Source of the DNA: Falsigemmobacter faecalis
GTDB taxonomy: Bacteria > Pseudomonadota > Alphaproteobacteria > Rhodobacterales > Rhodobacteraceae
Assembly: GCF_003863335.1 (NCBI RefSeq)
Contig: NZ_RRAZ01000004.1
Coordinates: 62,001 to 126,000, forward strand
Reading direction: 5' to 3'
DNA: 64,000 bases
Below the pieces are notes generated by a model. That model was given only the letters and a program-made list of their open reading frames with translations. It was not told the DNA's origin and searched no databases. Both the position numbers and the translations under genes were made by a program. Below are positions 33,662-41,180 of the stretch, in pieces. Each line of letters opens with the position of its first letter. The stretch's first letter is position 1.

Positions 33662-33996
33662 AGCGGAACCTCCTCTTTGACATGCGAGATGAGATAGCGC
33701 GGATCACTGCCCGCCTCAGCGACCGCCAGAATGGACCAGACCCGCCCGCCCTCGCGAAAGCGCTGCCCCGGTGCGGGGCGCTGCGGACTGCCGGGCAAAG
33801 CGGCGCGGGTCAGAATGCGCGCGGGGATTTCCCCCCGCGCAGCACCCTCCCCCGGCTCCAGCCGCCCGCCCGAGGGGGTGATCTCCGCCCAGAGATACCC
33901 AAGCCCCTCCCAAAGCCGACCCAGACCCCCGGCCCCGTCAGGTGTCAGGCGCAGCTCCTCCAGAGCCAGACGGCGGCTCAACCGCGGCGCCCTCAT
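33658..33996 (-). CDS. GTA g7: head-closure / stopper protein
   Basis: A 112-residue head-tail joining protein of the phage head closure family. LRLTPDGAGGLGRLWEGLGYLWAEI and the C-terminal FREGGRVWSILAVAEAGSDPRYLI are typical. Overlaps g6 (ATGA) and g8 (GTGA) by four bases each, a sign of coupled translation. Confidence 0.88.
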   Translation of the reverse strand: MRAPRLSRRLALEELRLTPDGAGGLGRLWEGLGYLWAEITPSGGRLEPGEGAARGEIPARILTRAALPGSPQRPAPGQRFREGGRVWSILAVAEAGSDPRYLISHVKEEVPL

Positions 33997-34586
33997 CTGC
34001 GGCCCCCAAAGCTGCGCACCACCCGCCAGGGCTCCAGCAGGGCCGCCACCCCAAAGGGCATGGCGCTGACCGCAACCTCCCCCTCGTGGCGGTGATCGTG
34101 ATAAAGCGCCGCCAGCATCAGAACCGCCTGACGCAGATCGGGCGGCAGCTGCGCAAATGTGCCAAAACCGGCGGTCAGGGTGATCTCAACCCGCCCGCCT
34201 TTGGGCAGCACCGGCAGGGTCAGATGCTGCCCCTCCAGCCGGGGGCGATGGTCATCCGCCACCAGCCGCCAGCGCGCGCCATCCAGAACCGAAGAGGCCC
34301 CCCCCGCATCAAAGAGCTTCACCTCGGTGATGGCGCTGACCGGTGCGATCGGCAGCACCTGGGCTTCAGCATCGCTCCACCCCGGCAGGCTCAGGATAAA
34401 ACTGCGCGAGATCAGCGCCTTATCCAGCCTTCGCTCCACAGCCGCCAGGGCCGCCCGCAGCCAGCCGCGCAGCACGGCATCCTGCGCGCCCTCATCGGCA
34501 AACCCGCTTCCCAGCCGCAGCTGGTCCTTCAGCGCCGCCAGCGGCAGATCGCCGTCGGCCAGTGCCGCACCCTCTCTCAGCCGCAT
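33993..34586 (-). CDS. GTA g6: head-tail adaptor
   Basis: A 197-residue connector of the gp6-like family that docks on the portal. Visible blocks are DLPLAALKDQLRLG (N-terminal helix), LPGWSDAEAQVLPIAPVSAIT and LPPDLRQAVLMLAALYHDHR. The start at 34586 is chosen because GGGGAGGGG stands just upstream; the frame is open to 34658. It follows the capsid gene after 123 bases. Confidence 0.88.
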   Translation of the reverse strand: MRLREGAALADGDLPLAALKDQLRLGSGFADEGAQDAVLRGWLRAALAAVERRLDKALISRSFILSLPGWSDAEAQVLPIAPVSAITEVKLFDAGGASSVLDGARWRLVADDHRPRLEGQHLTLPVLPKGGRVEITLTAGFGTFAQLPPDLRQAVLMLAALYHDHRHEGEVAVSAMPFGVAALLEPWRVVRSFGGRR

Positions 34587-34709
34587 CCCGGCCCCTCCCC
34601 TGCTGTGATCCGCAAGCCCGCGCGGCCGACAGCAAAAGGCCCCACCCGTGGCACCCATGCTGAACCGGCCTCTCCCTGCCCGCCGCGCGCACCCTTCGCC
34701 GCCCCCGCC

Positions 34710-35879
34710 TTAAGAGGTCGCGAATTTCATCAGTTTGATCGCGCCGAAATCGCTCACATCGCCGCCGACACGACGGCTGGCGTAAAAGAGCACATGCGGC
34801 TTGGCCGAGAAGGGATCGCGCAGCACCCGCAGATCAGGACGCTCGGCAATGGTGTAGCCGGCGTGGAAATCCCCAAAGGCGATCGAATAGGAATTGGCCG
34901 CGATATCGGGCATGTCTTCCGCGATCAGCACCGGATAGCCCATCAGCCGCGCGGGCTCTCCGGCGGCCAGACTGTCCGACCACAAAAAGCGCCCGTCGCT
35001 GTCCTTCATCTTGCGCACGGCACCTGCGGTCTTTGAGTTCATCACAAAGGTCGCATTGGCGCGGTAGGCCGCATTCAGCGCATAGACCAGATCGACAATC
35101 GCATTGGCCGGAGAGGTCGCGTTGAAATCCCCCGCCGTGCCGGTTGCCACATAGCCCAGCTTGCCCCATTCCCAGCTGGCCTGCGCCACCTTGGTATGGG
35201 CCAGAAACCCCTTCGGCTTGCCCGAGCCGTCCCCGCTGACAAAGGCCAGCGCCTCAGCGCGCGAAAACCGCTCGGCAATGCGGTCGGCAAGCCAGGTCTC
35301 CAGATCGAAAGCACTGTCATCGAGCAGCCGCTGGCTGGCCTTGGGCATGGCGGTCAGCTCATGCAAAGGAATGGCGATACGCTCAATCGCCGCCGTTCCG
35401 GTAGCGGCAATCTCTGAGGCTTCCGTCACCCAGCCCGAGCCCACATCCCCGGTATCGACCAGCACCTCAAAGCTTCCGGCCTCAATCTGCACCACATTGG
35501 CCACGCGCCGCAGCGACGAGGTTGAGCGCAGCACCGAGCGGATCGTATCCGAGGTCTGCGGATCCACCAGATAGCCGCCCTCGGCATTGACGGCGGTGTT
35601 CAGCCCCTTGCCCTCCAGCACCAGCCCGCGCAGCCCCTCATCATCGCCGCCGCGCAGATAGGCATCAAAAGCCTTGCGGTGGGGCGCCTCAGGGCTTGCG
35701 GCCTGCGACAGGATCGGGCGCTGCGGCGCCACGGCGGATTTGCGTTCTGCCTGCATCATTCGGGTATCCGTCCTTTTCAGAATGTCTTTGACATCGGCCT
35801 GAAAGCCTTTGAGTTCAGTCACAAAACCATTCAGCGCAGAGGCAAACTCTGCGCTTTCGCCTGCACCGGTCACGGTCAT
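34710..35879 (-). CDS. GTA g5: major capsid protein (HK97 fold)
   Basis: A 389-residue HK97-type capsid protein. The N-terminal approximately 100 residues are charged and helical (delta domain), expected to be removed by the g4 protease; the mature part begins around the KAFDAYLRGGDDEGLRGL region. GYLVDPQTSDTIRSVL, LTAMPKASQRLLDDSAFDLETWL and FGDFHAGYTIAERPDLRVLRDPF are characteristic capsid blocks. AAGGAG lies seven bases before the ATG. Confidence 0.95.
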   Translation of the reverse strand: MTVTGAGESAEFASALNGFVTELKGFQADVKDILKRTDTRMMQAERKSAVAPQRPILSQAASPEAPHRKAFDAYLRGGDDEGLRGLVLEGKGLNTAVNAEGGYLVDPQTSDTIRSVLRSTSSLRRVANVVQIEAGSFEVLVDTGDVGSGWVTEASEIAATGTAAIERIAIPLHELTAMPKASQRLLDDSAFDLETWLADRIAERFSRAEALAFVSGDGSGKPKGFLAHTKVAQASWEWGKLGYVATGTAGDFNATSPANAIVDLVYALNAAYRANATFVMNSKTAGAVRKMKDSDGRFLWSDSLAAGEPARLMGYPVLIAEDMPDIAANSYSIAFGDFHAGYTIAERPDLRVLRDPFSAKPHVLFYASRRVGGDVSDFGAIKLMKFATS

Positions 35880-35903
35880 GGCAACTCCTTCCTGAGGTTT
35901 GGA

Positions 35904-36467
35904 TTACGCGGTCACCTGCCCGCCAAGCTGCTGACGGGCACCGGCCAAAAGCCCCGTCAGCCGTGCCAGATAAGGGATCAGCTCCCCCGTCTTGGCCTCA
36001 AGTCTGGCCTCGCGCTGCATGGGAAAGGTCACCAGCGAGATCTCCCACAGATCGACCTCTGCCAGCAGCCGGCGCCCCTGCGGATCGCGTGAGGCCTTCA
36101 CCGTGCGGTAGCCGATCGACAGCCCGTCAAGCGCCCCCGCCGCGATCAGCACCTGCGCCTCCCGCGCCCGGGCGACCTCCGGCAGCAGACGGCCTGAGAC
36201 GCGCAGCCCGCGCGCATCCTCAGCGATCTCCTCCCAGATCCCCACGGGCTGCGCCGGATCATGCTGCCAGAGCATTTTCACCCTGGTGCCCGCGCGATCC
36301 AGCGCCGCAAGCGAGGCCTGATAAGCCCCCGGCAGCACAATATCGCCGCCCTGATCGGCCCGCCCGAAAAGCGAGGCATAGCCGCTGATGCGCCCCTCTT
36401 CACTGACCGCCAGCCCGCCGCCTCCGGTCATGAACTTGCGTTCAAGCCGCAGATCATCCCCATCCAT
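35904..36467 (-). CDS. GTA g4: prohead protease (HK97 family)
   Basis: A 187-residue serine protease that trims the capsid delta domain during head maturation. The catalytic His69 is in LWQHDPAQPVG and Ser117 in GALDGLSIGY, as in HK97 gp4 relatives. The start at 36467 is chosen because AAGGAGG is placed nine bases upstream; ATG at 36485 and further upstream frames lack such a site. Confidence 0.92.
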   Translation of the reverse strand: MDGDDLRLERKFMTGGGGLAVSEEGRISGYASLFGRADQGGDIVLPGAYQASLAALDRAGTRVKMLWQHDPAQPVGIWEEIAEDARGLRVSGRLLPEVARAREAQVLIAAGALDGLSIGYRTVKASRDPQGRRLLAEVDLWEISLVTFPMQREARLEAKTGELIPYLARLTGLLAGARQQLGGQVTA

Positions 36468-36481
36468 TCCGTGATCCTCCT

Positions 36482-36709
36482 TCATGGCAGCGCCGCCCGG
36501 AGCAGGGTTTCCGCGCCCTGGGCCAAAAGGAAGGCCGCCACCCCGCAAACCCCCAGCCAGATCCGCTTTTCCAGCCGCTCCAGCGCCGTATCGATCTGTA
36601 AAAGCCGCCGCTCCAGAGCGCTCCAGCGCTCCTGCAAAACCCGCTCATTGGCCTCAATCCGGGCGCTGGCGGCATCAAAACTGTCGTAAAGAAACCGCGA
36701 GCCCGCCAT
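36482..36709 (-). CDS. GTA g3.5: small membrane-anchored protein
   Basis: A 75-residue protein with a coiled-coil N-terminal half (SARIEANERVLQERWSALERRLLQ) and one C-terminal membrane helix (about 50-72). This matches the position and size of orfg3.5 of the R. capsulatus cluster, whose role is not clear. The ATG follows the portal stop by one base. The old overlap with g4 is only apparent if the longer g4 start is used. Confidence 0.78.
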   Translation of the reverse strand: MAGSRFLYDSFDAASARIEANERVLQERWSALERRLLQIDTALERLEKRIWLGVCGVAAFLLAQGAETLLRAALP

Positions 36710-36710
36710 C

Positions 36711-37898
36711 TCAGCCCCCGTCCGGCAAAGGCGGCAGCCCAAGCGCCGCGCGCTTTTCCGCCAGCGTCAGAAATTCCGCGCCAGAGACCCGCGCCCATTG
36801 CGCATCCCGCTCTGCAGAAAGCGCCGGAAGCTGATCGAGATCCGGCCTCAGGCTCACCGGAGTGCCGCAATGCGCCCCCAGAAACTGCGCCAGCTCACTC
36901 AGCACCCGCGCGGCCAGCGGCAGCACCGTCAGCCGGAAAAACGCCCGATTCGCCTCCTGATAATTGGCGTAAGTGGCATCGCCGGGGATCCCCAGCAGCA
37001 TCGGCGGCACCCCGAAAGCCATGGCAATATCGCGCGCCGCCGCCTCGCGGGTCTGATGAAACTCCATATCTGAGGGCGAGAACCCCATGGGCTTCCAGTC
37101 CAGCCCGCCCTCCAGCAACATGGGCCGACCGGCGTTGCGCGCGCCCATATGGTGCGATTCGATCTCGCCGGTCAGCCGGTCATATTGCTCCGCCGTCAGC
37201 ACGCCGCTGCCGTCTGCGCCGCGATAGATAATCGCCCCCGAGGGCCGGGCGGCATTGTCCAAAAGCGCCTTGGACCAGCGGCTTGCCGCGCCATGAACAT
37301 CCATAGCGACCGCTGCCGCCCCAAGTGCAGAATACCCGTAATGATCATCCAGAGGATGAAATGCGCGGATGTGGCAGACAGGCTTCAGATCCCCGCTCAG
37401 ATCAAAGCGGTGACTGCGGCCACCGACATTATACTCGCAGGCCACCGGCCAGCCATCCGCGCCCGGCACCAGCGACATCCGCTCCGGGCGCAGGGCGTAA
37501 AGCTCACACAGCCCGCCGCTCTGCGGATCGCAGACCGCCTCCACCCAGGCGTTTCCTGCGAGCAGCAGATGCCCGCAAACCGCCTCCAGAAACTCTGCCC
37601 GCCCCTGAAAGGCATTGGGTCGGTCCAGCAGCGCCAGCACCGGATGAGTGTCGTAGCGCTGTGCCTCATCCTGAACGATCAACGGCAGGCTGGCGGCTGA
37701 TTCTGAGATCATACGTATTGCTCGAAAGACAACAGGATTGCTCATATATCCATTGCGGATCAAAGATCCGGTATCTCTCGGGCTCCAGACCACACGCCCG
37801 CTTCCCGCCGCCCGCGCTGCCACCCGCCCCGCGGCCGAGGATTTGACCTCAGCGCATGCGGCATCCGGCGGAGAGGTCCGCCTGCGAAATCCAAACAT
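36711..37898 (-). CDS. GTA g3: portal protein (HK97 family)
   Basis: The dodecameric head vertex through which DNA enters and leaves; 395 residues. SNPVVFRAIRMISESAASLPL, LLLAGNAWVEAV, GVPPMLLGIPGDATYANYQEANRAF are portal signatures. The ribosome site AAAGGAGGTGATCC is the full 14-base complement of the conserved 16S rRNA 3' end, ending directly at the ATG, so initiation should be very strong. It begins 22 bases after the large terminase stop. Confidence 0.95.
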   Translation of the reverse strand: MFGFRRRTSPPDAACAEVKSSAAGRVAARAAGSGRVVWSPRDTGSLIRNGYMSNPVVFRAIRMISESAASLPLIVQDEAQRYDTHPVLALLDRPNAFQGRAEFLEAVCGHLLLAGNAWVEAVCDPQSGGLCELYALRPERMSLVPGADGWPVACEYNVGGRSHRFDLSGDLKPVCHIRAFHPLDDHYGYSALGAAAVAMDVHGAASRWSKALLDNAARPSGAIIYRGADGSGVLTAEQYDRLTGEIESHHMGARNAGRPMLLEGGLDWKPMGFSPSDMEFHQTREAAARDIAMAFGVPPMLLGIPGDATYANYQEANRAFFRLTVLPLAARVLSELAQFLGAHCGTPVSLRPDLDQLPALSAERDAQWARVSGAEFLTLAEKRAALGLPPLPDGG

Positions 37899-37920
37899 GG
37901 ATCACCTCCTTTGAGAAAGT

Positions 37921-39336
37921 TCAGAGCCCGCGAATGCCCGGACGCCCCTGCCCCGCTGCGGGGCGGATCATCAGCTCATGCAAAGCCCAGACCAGCGCAT
38001 CGACCCGGTCGGGCGAGCCGCGCCCCTGATAGCCCTGCAGGCTCATGCGGCACATCTGATCCTCCAGCCCCTGCAATCCGCGCAGATGGCTGACCCGGCC
38101 CTGCTCATAAAGCGCGGCGACAGGCTCAGCCCGGGCCACCTTGCCCCGGCTGGCACGCACCGGCTTTACCGGGATCGCCCCGTCGAGCGAGCGGATGAGG
38201 TCGGTCACCAGATCCCCGCCCTGATTGACCTCAGCCACCAGGGCATCGGCCCCGTGGCGGGTAAAGGCCGCAATCGCCGCCCGTGCCCAGCCCTCGGGGC
38301 TCGCCCCCGCGACGGTGGCATCTTCGATCACCACCGCGCGCCAGGACTGCGGCGGGCCCTGCATCACCACGCCCGCCACGACAATTCCACATTCGTCTGA
38401 GGATGTGCCCCCCGTGACCGGCGGATCAACCGCAACGACGACCCGGTCAAAGGCGGGCAGCGCATCAATCCGCGCCGCCTCCAGCCCCAAGGATGTCCAA
38501 AGCGCCCCCTCGGCATCCTCCAGCAATTCGCCGTCGAGTTCCTGCCGCCCAAGCCGGGTGCCCGCATAACGCGCCCGCACCTCCGCCAGGAAAGAGCCCG
38601 CCAGATGCGCCCGATTCGCTTCAGTCGGCGCATGGGTCAGCACGGTTGAGGGATTGCGCAGCACCGCCTTCAGCACCGCCACATTCTGCGGCGTGGTGGT
38701 CACCACCTGCTGCGGCAGATCGCCCAGACGCAGCGCGAATTGCAGCATATCCCAGGCCTGATCGCCCTTTTTCCACTTCGCCAGTTCATCCGACCAGGCC
38801 GCATCAAACTGCGGCCCGCGCAGGCTGTCGGGCTCATGGGCGGAAAAGACCTCGGCCACGGCCCCATTGGGCCATTCCAGCCGTCGCCGCCCCGCCTGCC
38901 ACTCCGGGCGGCGGTCGGGCGGAGAGCAGGCCAAAATCCCGCTCTCGCCAAAGATCATCACTTCGCGCACCTGATCGAGGGTTTCCCCGACCAGAGCCAC
39001 GCGGCGTGCCCGCCCCGGATCGCCGGGCCGCGCCCCTTCGACCTGGACGCGCACCCATTCTGCCCCGGCGCGGGTCTTTCCCGCGCCGCGACCGCCCATA
39101 ATCACCCATGTCCGCCAGTCGCCTTCCGGCGGCAGCTGATGCGGCAGCGCCCAGAACTCAAAGACCCAGGGCAGCGCCGCCAGAGCAGCATCGCTCAGAC
39201 CATTTAAAAATTCGTCAATCATCTCCGGCGTGGCGGAGGCGAGCCAGGCGGCGCCCGATTTCATCGCGCGCTGCGCCGAGATCGAGGGCACCGGCGCAAA
39301 GTCCGCCGGACTGCTCGCGGGCAAGTTTTTCGACAT
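37921..39336 (-). CDS. GTA g2: large terminase subunit
   Basis: The ATP-driven packaging motor and nuclease, 471 residues. Walker A GGRGAGKT is at 81-88 and the Walker B region is FDAAWSDELAKW. The C-terminal RNase H-like nuclease shows VVVAVDPPVTGG, EVNQGGDLV and DRVDALVWAL. GTA terminases package host DNA without sequence choice. The start at 39336 has GGAG eight to eleven bases upstream and overlaps g1 by 122 bases; ATG at 39264 is an alternative with no ribosome site. Confidence 0.95.
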   Translation of the reverse strand: MSKNLPASSPADFAPVPSISAQRAMKSGAAWLASATPEMIDEFLNGLSDAALAALPWVFEFWALPHQLPPEGDWRTWVIMGGRGAGKTRAGAEWVRVQVEGARPGDPGRARRVALVGETLDQVREVMIFGESGILACSPPDRRPEWQAGRRRLEWPNGAVAEVFSAHEPDSLRGPQFDAAWSDELAKWKKGDQAWDMLQFALRLGDLPQQVVTTTPQNVAVLKAVLRNPSTVLTHAPTEANRAHLAGSFLAEVRARYAGTRLGRQELDGELLEDAEGALWTSLGLEAARIDALPAFDRVVVAVDPPVTGGTSSDECGIVVAGVVMQGPPQSWRAVVIEDATVAGASPEGWARAAIAAFTRHGADALVAEVNQGGDLVTDLIRSLDGAIPVKPVRASRGKVARAEPVAALYEQGRVSHLRGLQGLEDQMCRMSLQGYQGRGSPDRVDALVWALHELMIRPAAGQGRPGIRGL

Positions 39337-39544
39337 TCTGCCGCTCCGTAACCAGAAGTTTCAGGGCCTGAGAGACATCTTTGGTATAGCTGGCCAGCTC
39401 CCGCGCACTCTCAGCGGGCGCATCGGCGCGGATCTCTTCAAGGAGACGGCGCAAAATCGTGCTGGCCAGATCGAACAGTTCAAGCGCCTCCGCCGCCTCG
39501 CGGCGGGGGTCCGGGGGCGGCGTCACCGGCTTATGCAGTGTCAT
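39215..39544 (-). CDS. GTA g1: small terminase subunit (TerS)
   Basis: A 109-residue protein, mostly helical (DPRREAAEALELFDLASTILRRLLEEIR and a second long helix ASYTKDVSQALKLLVTERQNVEKLARE), matching the small GTA terminase that recruits g2. It lacks a sequence-specific DNA-binding domain, in keeping with non-specific packaging. The start at 39544 has GCAGG upstream; the frame continues to 39601. First structural gene of the cluster. Confidence 0.85.
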   Translation of the reverse strand: MTLHKPVTPPPDPRREAAEALELFDLASTILRRLLEEIRADAPAESARELASYTKDVSQALKLLVTERQNVEKLAREQSGGLCAGALDLGAARDEIGRRLARLRHAGDD

Positions 39545-39641
39545 CAGATGGCATCCTGCGGCTTGAGGGACCGCACGGGTCGGAAATAGAAAAAGCGGCA
39601 ACGGGGGTGAGCCCGGGCCGCTTCAACAATTCATCCAGCAT
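39531..39641 (-). CDS. Possible 36-residue leader peptide upstream of GTA g1
   Basis: An open frame of 36 residues starting MLDELLKRPGLTPVAAFSI that ends eleven bases after the g1 start codon, in a different frame. Position suggests a translated leader coupled to g1, but no good ribosome site or family is recognised. Included as a candidate only. Confidence 0.25.
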   Translation of the reverse strand: MLDELLKRPGLTPVAAFSISDPCGPSSRRMPSDDTA

Positions 39642-39797
39642 GCACTTTTGATGCCATGGACCGGGCGCAGGGTCAAAGGAAAGACCCGTAAAAGTTGAAT
39701 CAATCCAAAAACAACCGCCAGCCCTTTGTCACGGCTCACTATTCTGCCCAGGCCTCAGCGCGCGCAGCCCGCGACGCGGCCCGGGCGGGGACGCGAA
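39642..39797 (-). promoter_or_regulatory. Presumed GTA promoter region
   Basis: This 156-base gap between the VWA gene and the GTA has a locally A/T-richer core and an inverted repeat (GGGTC/GACCC around 39671-39688). In R. capsulatus the cluster is switched on by GafA under CtrA control; no CtrA box or other named site was recognised here, so assignment rests on position. Confidence 0.35.
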
Positions 39798-40982
39798 TCA
39801 GCGGCTGAGCTCCTTGATTCCCCGCGACAGACCTTCCAGCGTCATCGGCACCATGCGGTTTTCAAAGATGCTGTTCACGATGCCAATCGACTGCGTGCCG
39901 CCCCAGAACCGCTCGGGGGTGGGGTTGATCCACAGATGCGAGGGCCATTGCGCGCGCGCGCGCTGCAGCCAGACCTCACCTGCTTCCTGGTTCCAGTGCT
40001 CATTGGCGCCGCCCGGATGCAGGATCTCATAGGGCGACATGGTGGCATCGCCCACAAAGATACATTTCCAGTCCGGCCCATAGGTCCGCAGCACCTCAGC
40101 GGTCGGGGTCTGCGCTTCCCAGCGGCGGCGGTTGTCGCGCCAGATCCCCTCATAGAGGCAGTTATGAAAGTAGAAATACTCAAGATGTTTGAACTCAGCC
40201 CGCGCGGCTGAAAACAGCTCTTCCAGCACCTTGATATGCGGATCCATCGAGCCGCCGACATCGAAAAACATCAGCACTTTCACGGCGTTGCGCCGCTCAG
40301 GCCGGACCTTCACATCCAGCCAGCCGTGCTCGGCGGTAGAGCGGATGGTGCCGTCAAGATCCAGCTCATCCTGCGCGCCGTCCCGCGCCCAGCGGCGCAG
40401 TCGTTTCATCGCGACTTTGATATTGCGGGTGCCAAGCTCAACCTGATCATCGAGGTTTTTGAACTCGCGCTTGTCCCAGACCTTCACCGCGCGGCCGTGG
40501 CGGCCCTCTTTCTGGCCGATCCGCACGCCTTCGGGGTTATAGCCATAAGCGCCAAAGGGCGAGGTTCCGGCGGTGCCGACCCATTTATTGCCGCCCTGGT
40601 GACGCTCTTTTTGCTCTTCCAGCCGCTGGCGCAGGGTCTCCATCAGCTTTTCAAAACCGCCAAGGGCTTTGATCTGCTCCATTTCTTCGGGCGAAAGATG
40701 CTTTTCTGCCAGCTTCTCCAGCCAGTCGCCGGGCAGATCCAGCGCCTCCAGAACCTGCTCGGGCGTGATGGTATCAAGCCCCGCGAAGCTCGCGGCAAAG
40801 GCGCGGTCAAAGCGGTCGATATGGCGCTCGTCTTTCACCAGGATCGTGCGGGCGAGGTAGTAAAAGGCCTCGCTGTCCCAGGTGACCAGACCGGCCTGAA
40901 GCCCTTCGAGAAAGGCGAGATGCTCGCGCAGGCTGACCGGCACGGCATGTTTGCGAAGCTGTTCGAAGAAGGGCAGAAACAT
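39798..40982 (-). CDS. VWA domain-containing CoxE-like protein
   Basis: A 394-residue cytoplasmic protein. The N-terminal half is helical (MFLPFFEQLRKHAVPVSLREHLAFL), and the C-terminal third is a von Willebrand A domain with an altered MIDAS: DVGGSM from Asp241 instead of DxSxS. GNKWVGTAGTSPFGAYGYNPEGVRIG is typical of CoxE-like proteins that work with MoxR-type AAA ATPases in metalloenzyme maturation. No MoxR gene is adjacent. The chosen ATG follows an in-frame GTG by one codon. A 54-residue membrane-protein gene lies 13 bases upstream. Confidence 0.85.
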   Translation of the reverse strand: MFLPFFEQLRKHAVPVSLREHLAFLEGLQAGLVTWDSEAFYYLARTILVKDERHIDRFDRAFAASFAGLDTITPEQVLEALDLPGDWLEKLAEKHLSPEEMEQIKALGGFEKLMETLRQRLEEQKERHQGGNKWVGTAGTSPFGAYGYNPEGVRIGQKEGRHGRAVKVWDKREFKNLDDQVELGTRNIKVAMKRLRRWARDGAQDELDLDGTIRSTAEHGWLDVKVRPERRNAVKVLMFFDVGGSMDPHIKVLEELFSAARAEFKHLEYFYFHNCLYEGIWRDNRRRWEAQTPTAEVLRTYGPDWKCIFVGDATMSPYEILHPGGANEHWNQEAGEVWLQRARAQWPSHLWINPTPERFWGGTQSIGIVNSIFENRMVPMTLEGLSRGIKELSR

Positions 40983-40995
40983 CACCGCCCCCCGG

Positions 40996-41160
40996 TCAAA
41001 TCAGTCGGTCAAGGATCAGCGTGGCAAACAGCCCGAGGATCCCGAAAAGAATGCCAAGTCCGGCGGCATATTGGGCGATGTCAAAGCCTGCGCCGCCCTT
41101 GCGACGGGCAAACCAGGCCCCGCCCAATGCTCCCAGCACCAATCCCGCAATCACCAGCAT
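40996..41160 (-). CDS. Small membrane protein (54 residues)
   Basis: An open frame of 54 residues starting MLVIAGLVLGALGGAW with two membrane helices (about 1-17 and 31-50) joined by a basic loop (ARRKGGAG). It ends 13 bases before the VWA gene and follows the DUF2927 gene, so it is probably co-transcribed. I recall similar short proteins in Rhodobacteraceae annotated, without evidence, as apolipoprotein acyltransferase. Function unknown. Confidence 0.65.
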   Translation of the reverse strand: MLVIAGLVLGALGGAWFARRKGGAGFDIAQYAAGLGILFGILGLFATLILDRLI

Positions 41161-41180
41161 CCGCCCGCCCCCGTCTTATC

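Noticed and set aside
25809-39601. The phage-like cluster as a prophage
   Set aside because: No integrase, repressor, replication or lysis genes and no attachment repeats; the gene order and TerS type are those of a gene transfer agent.
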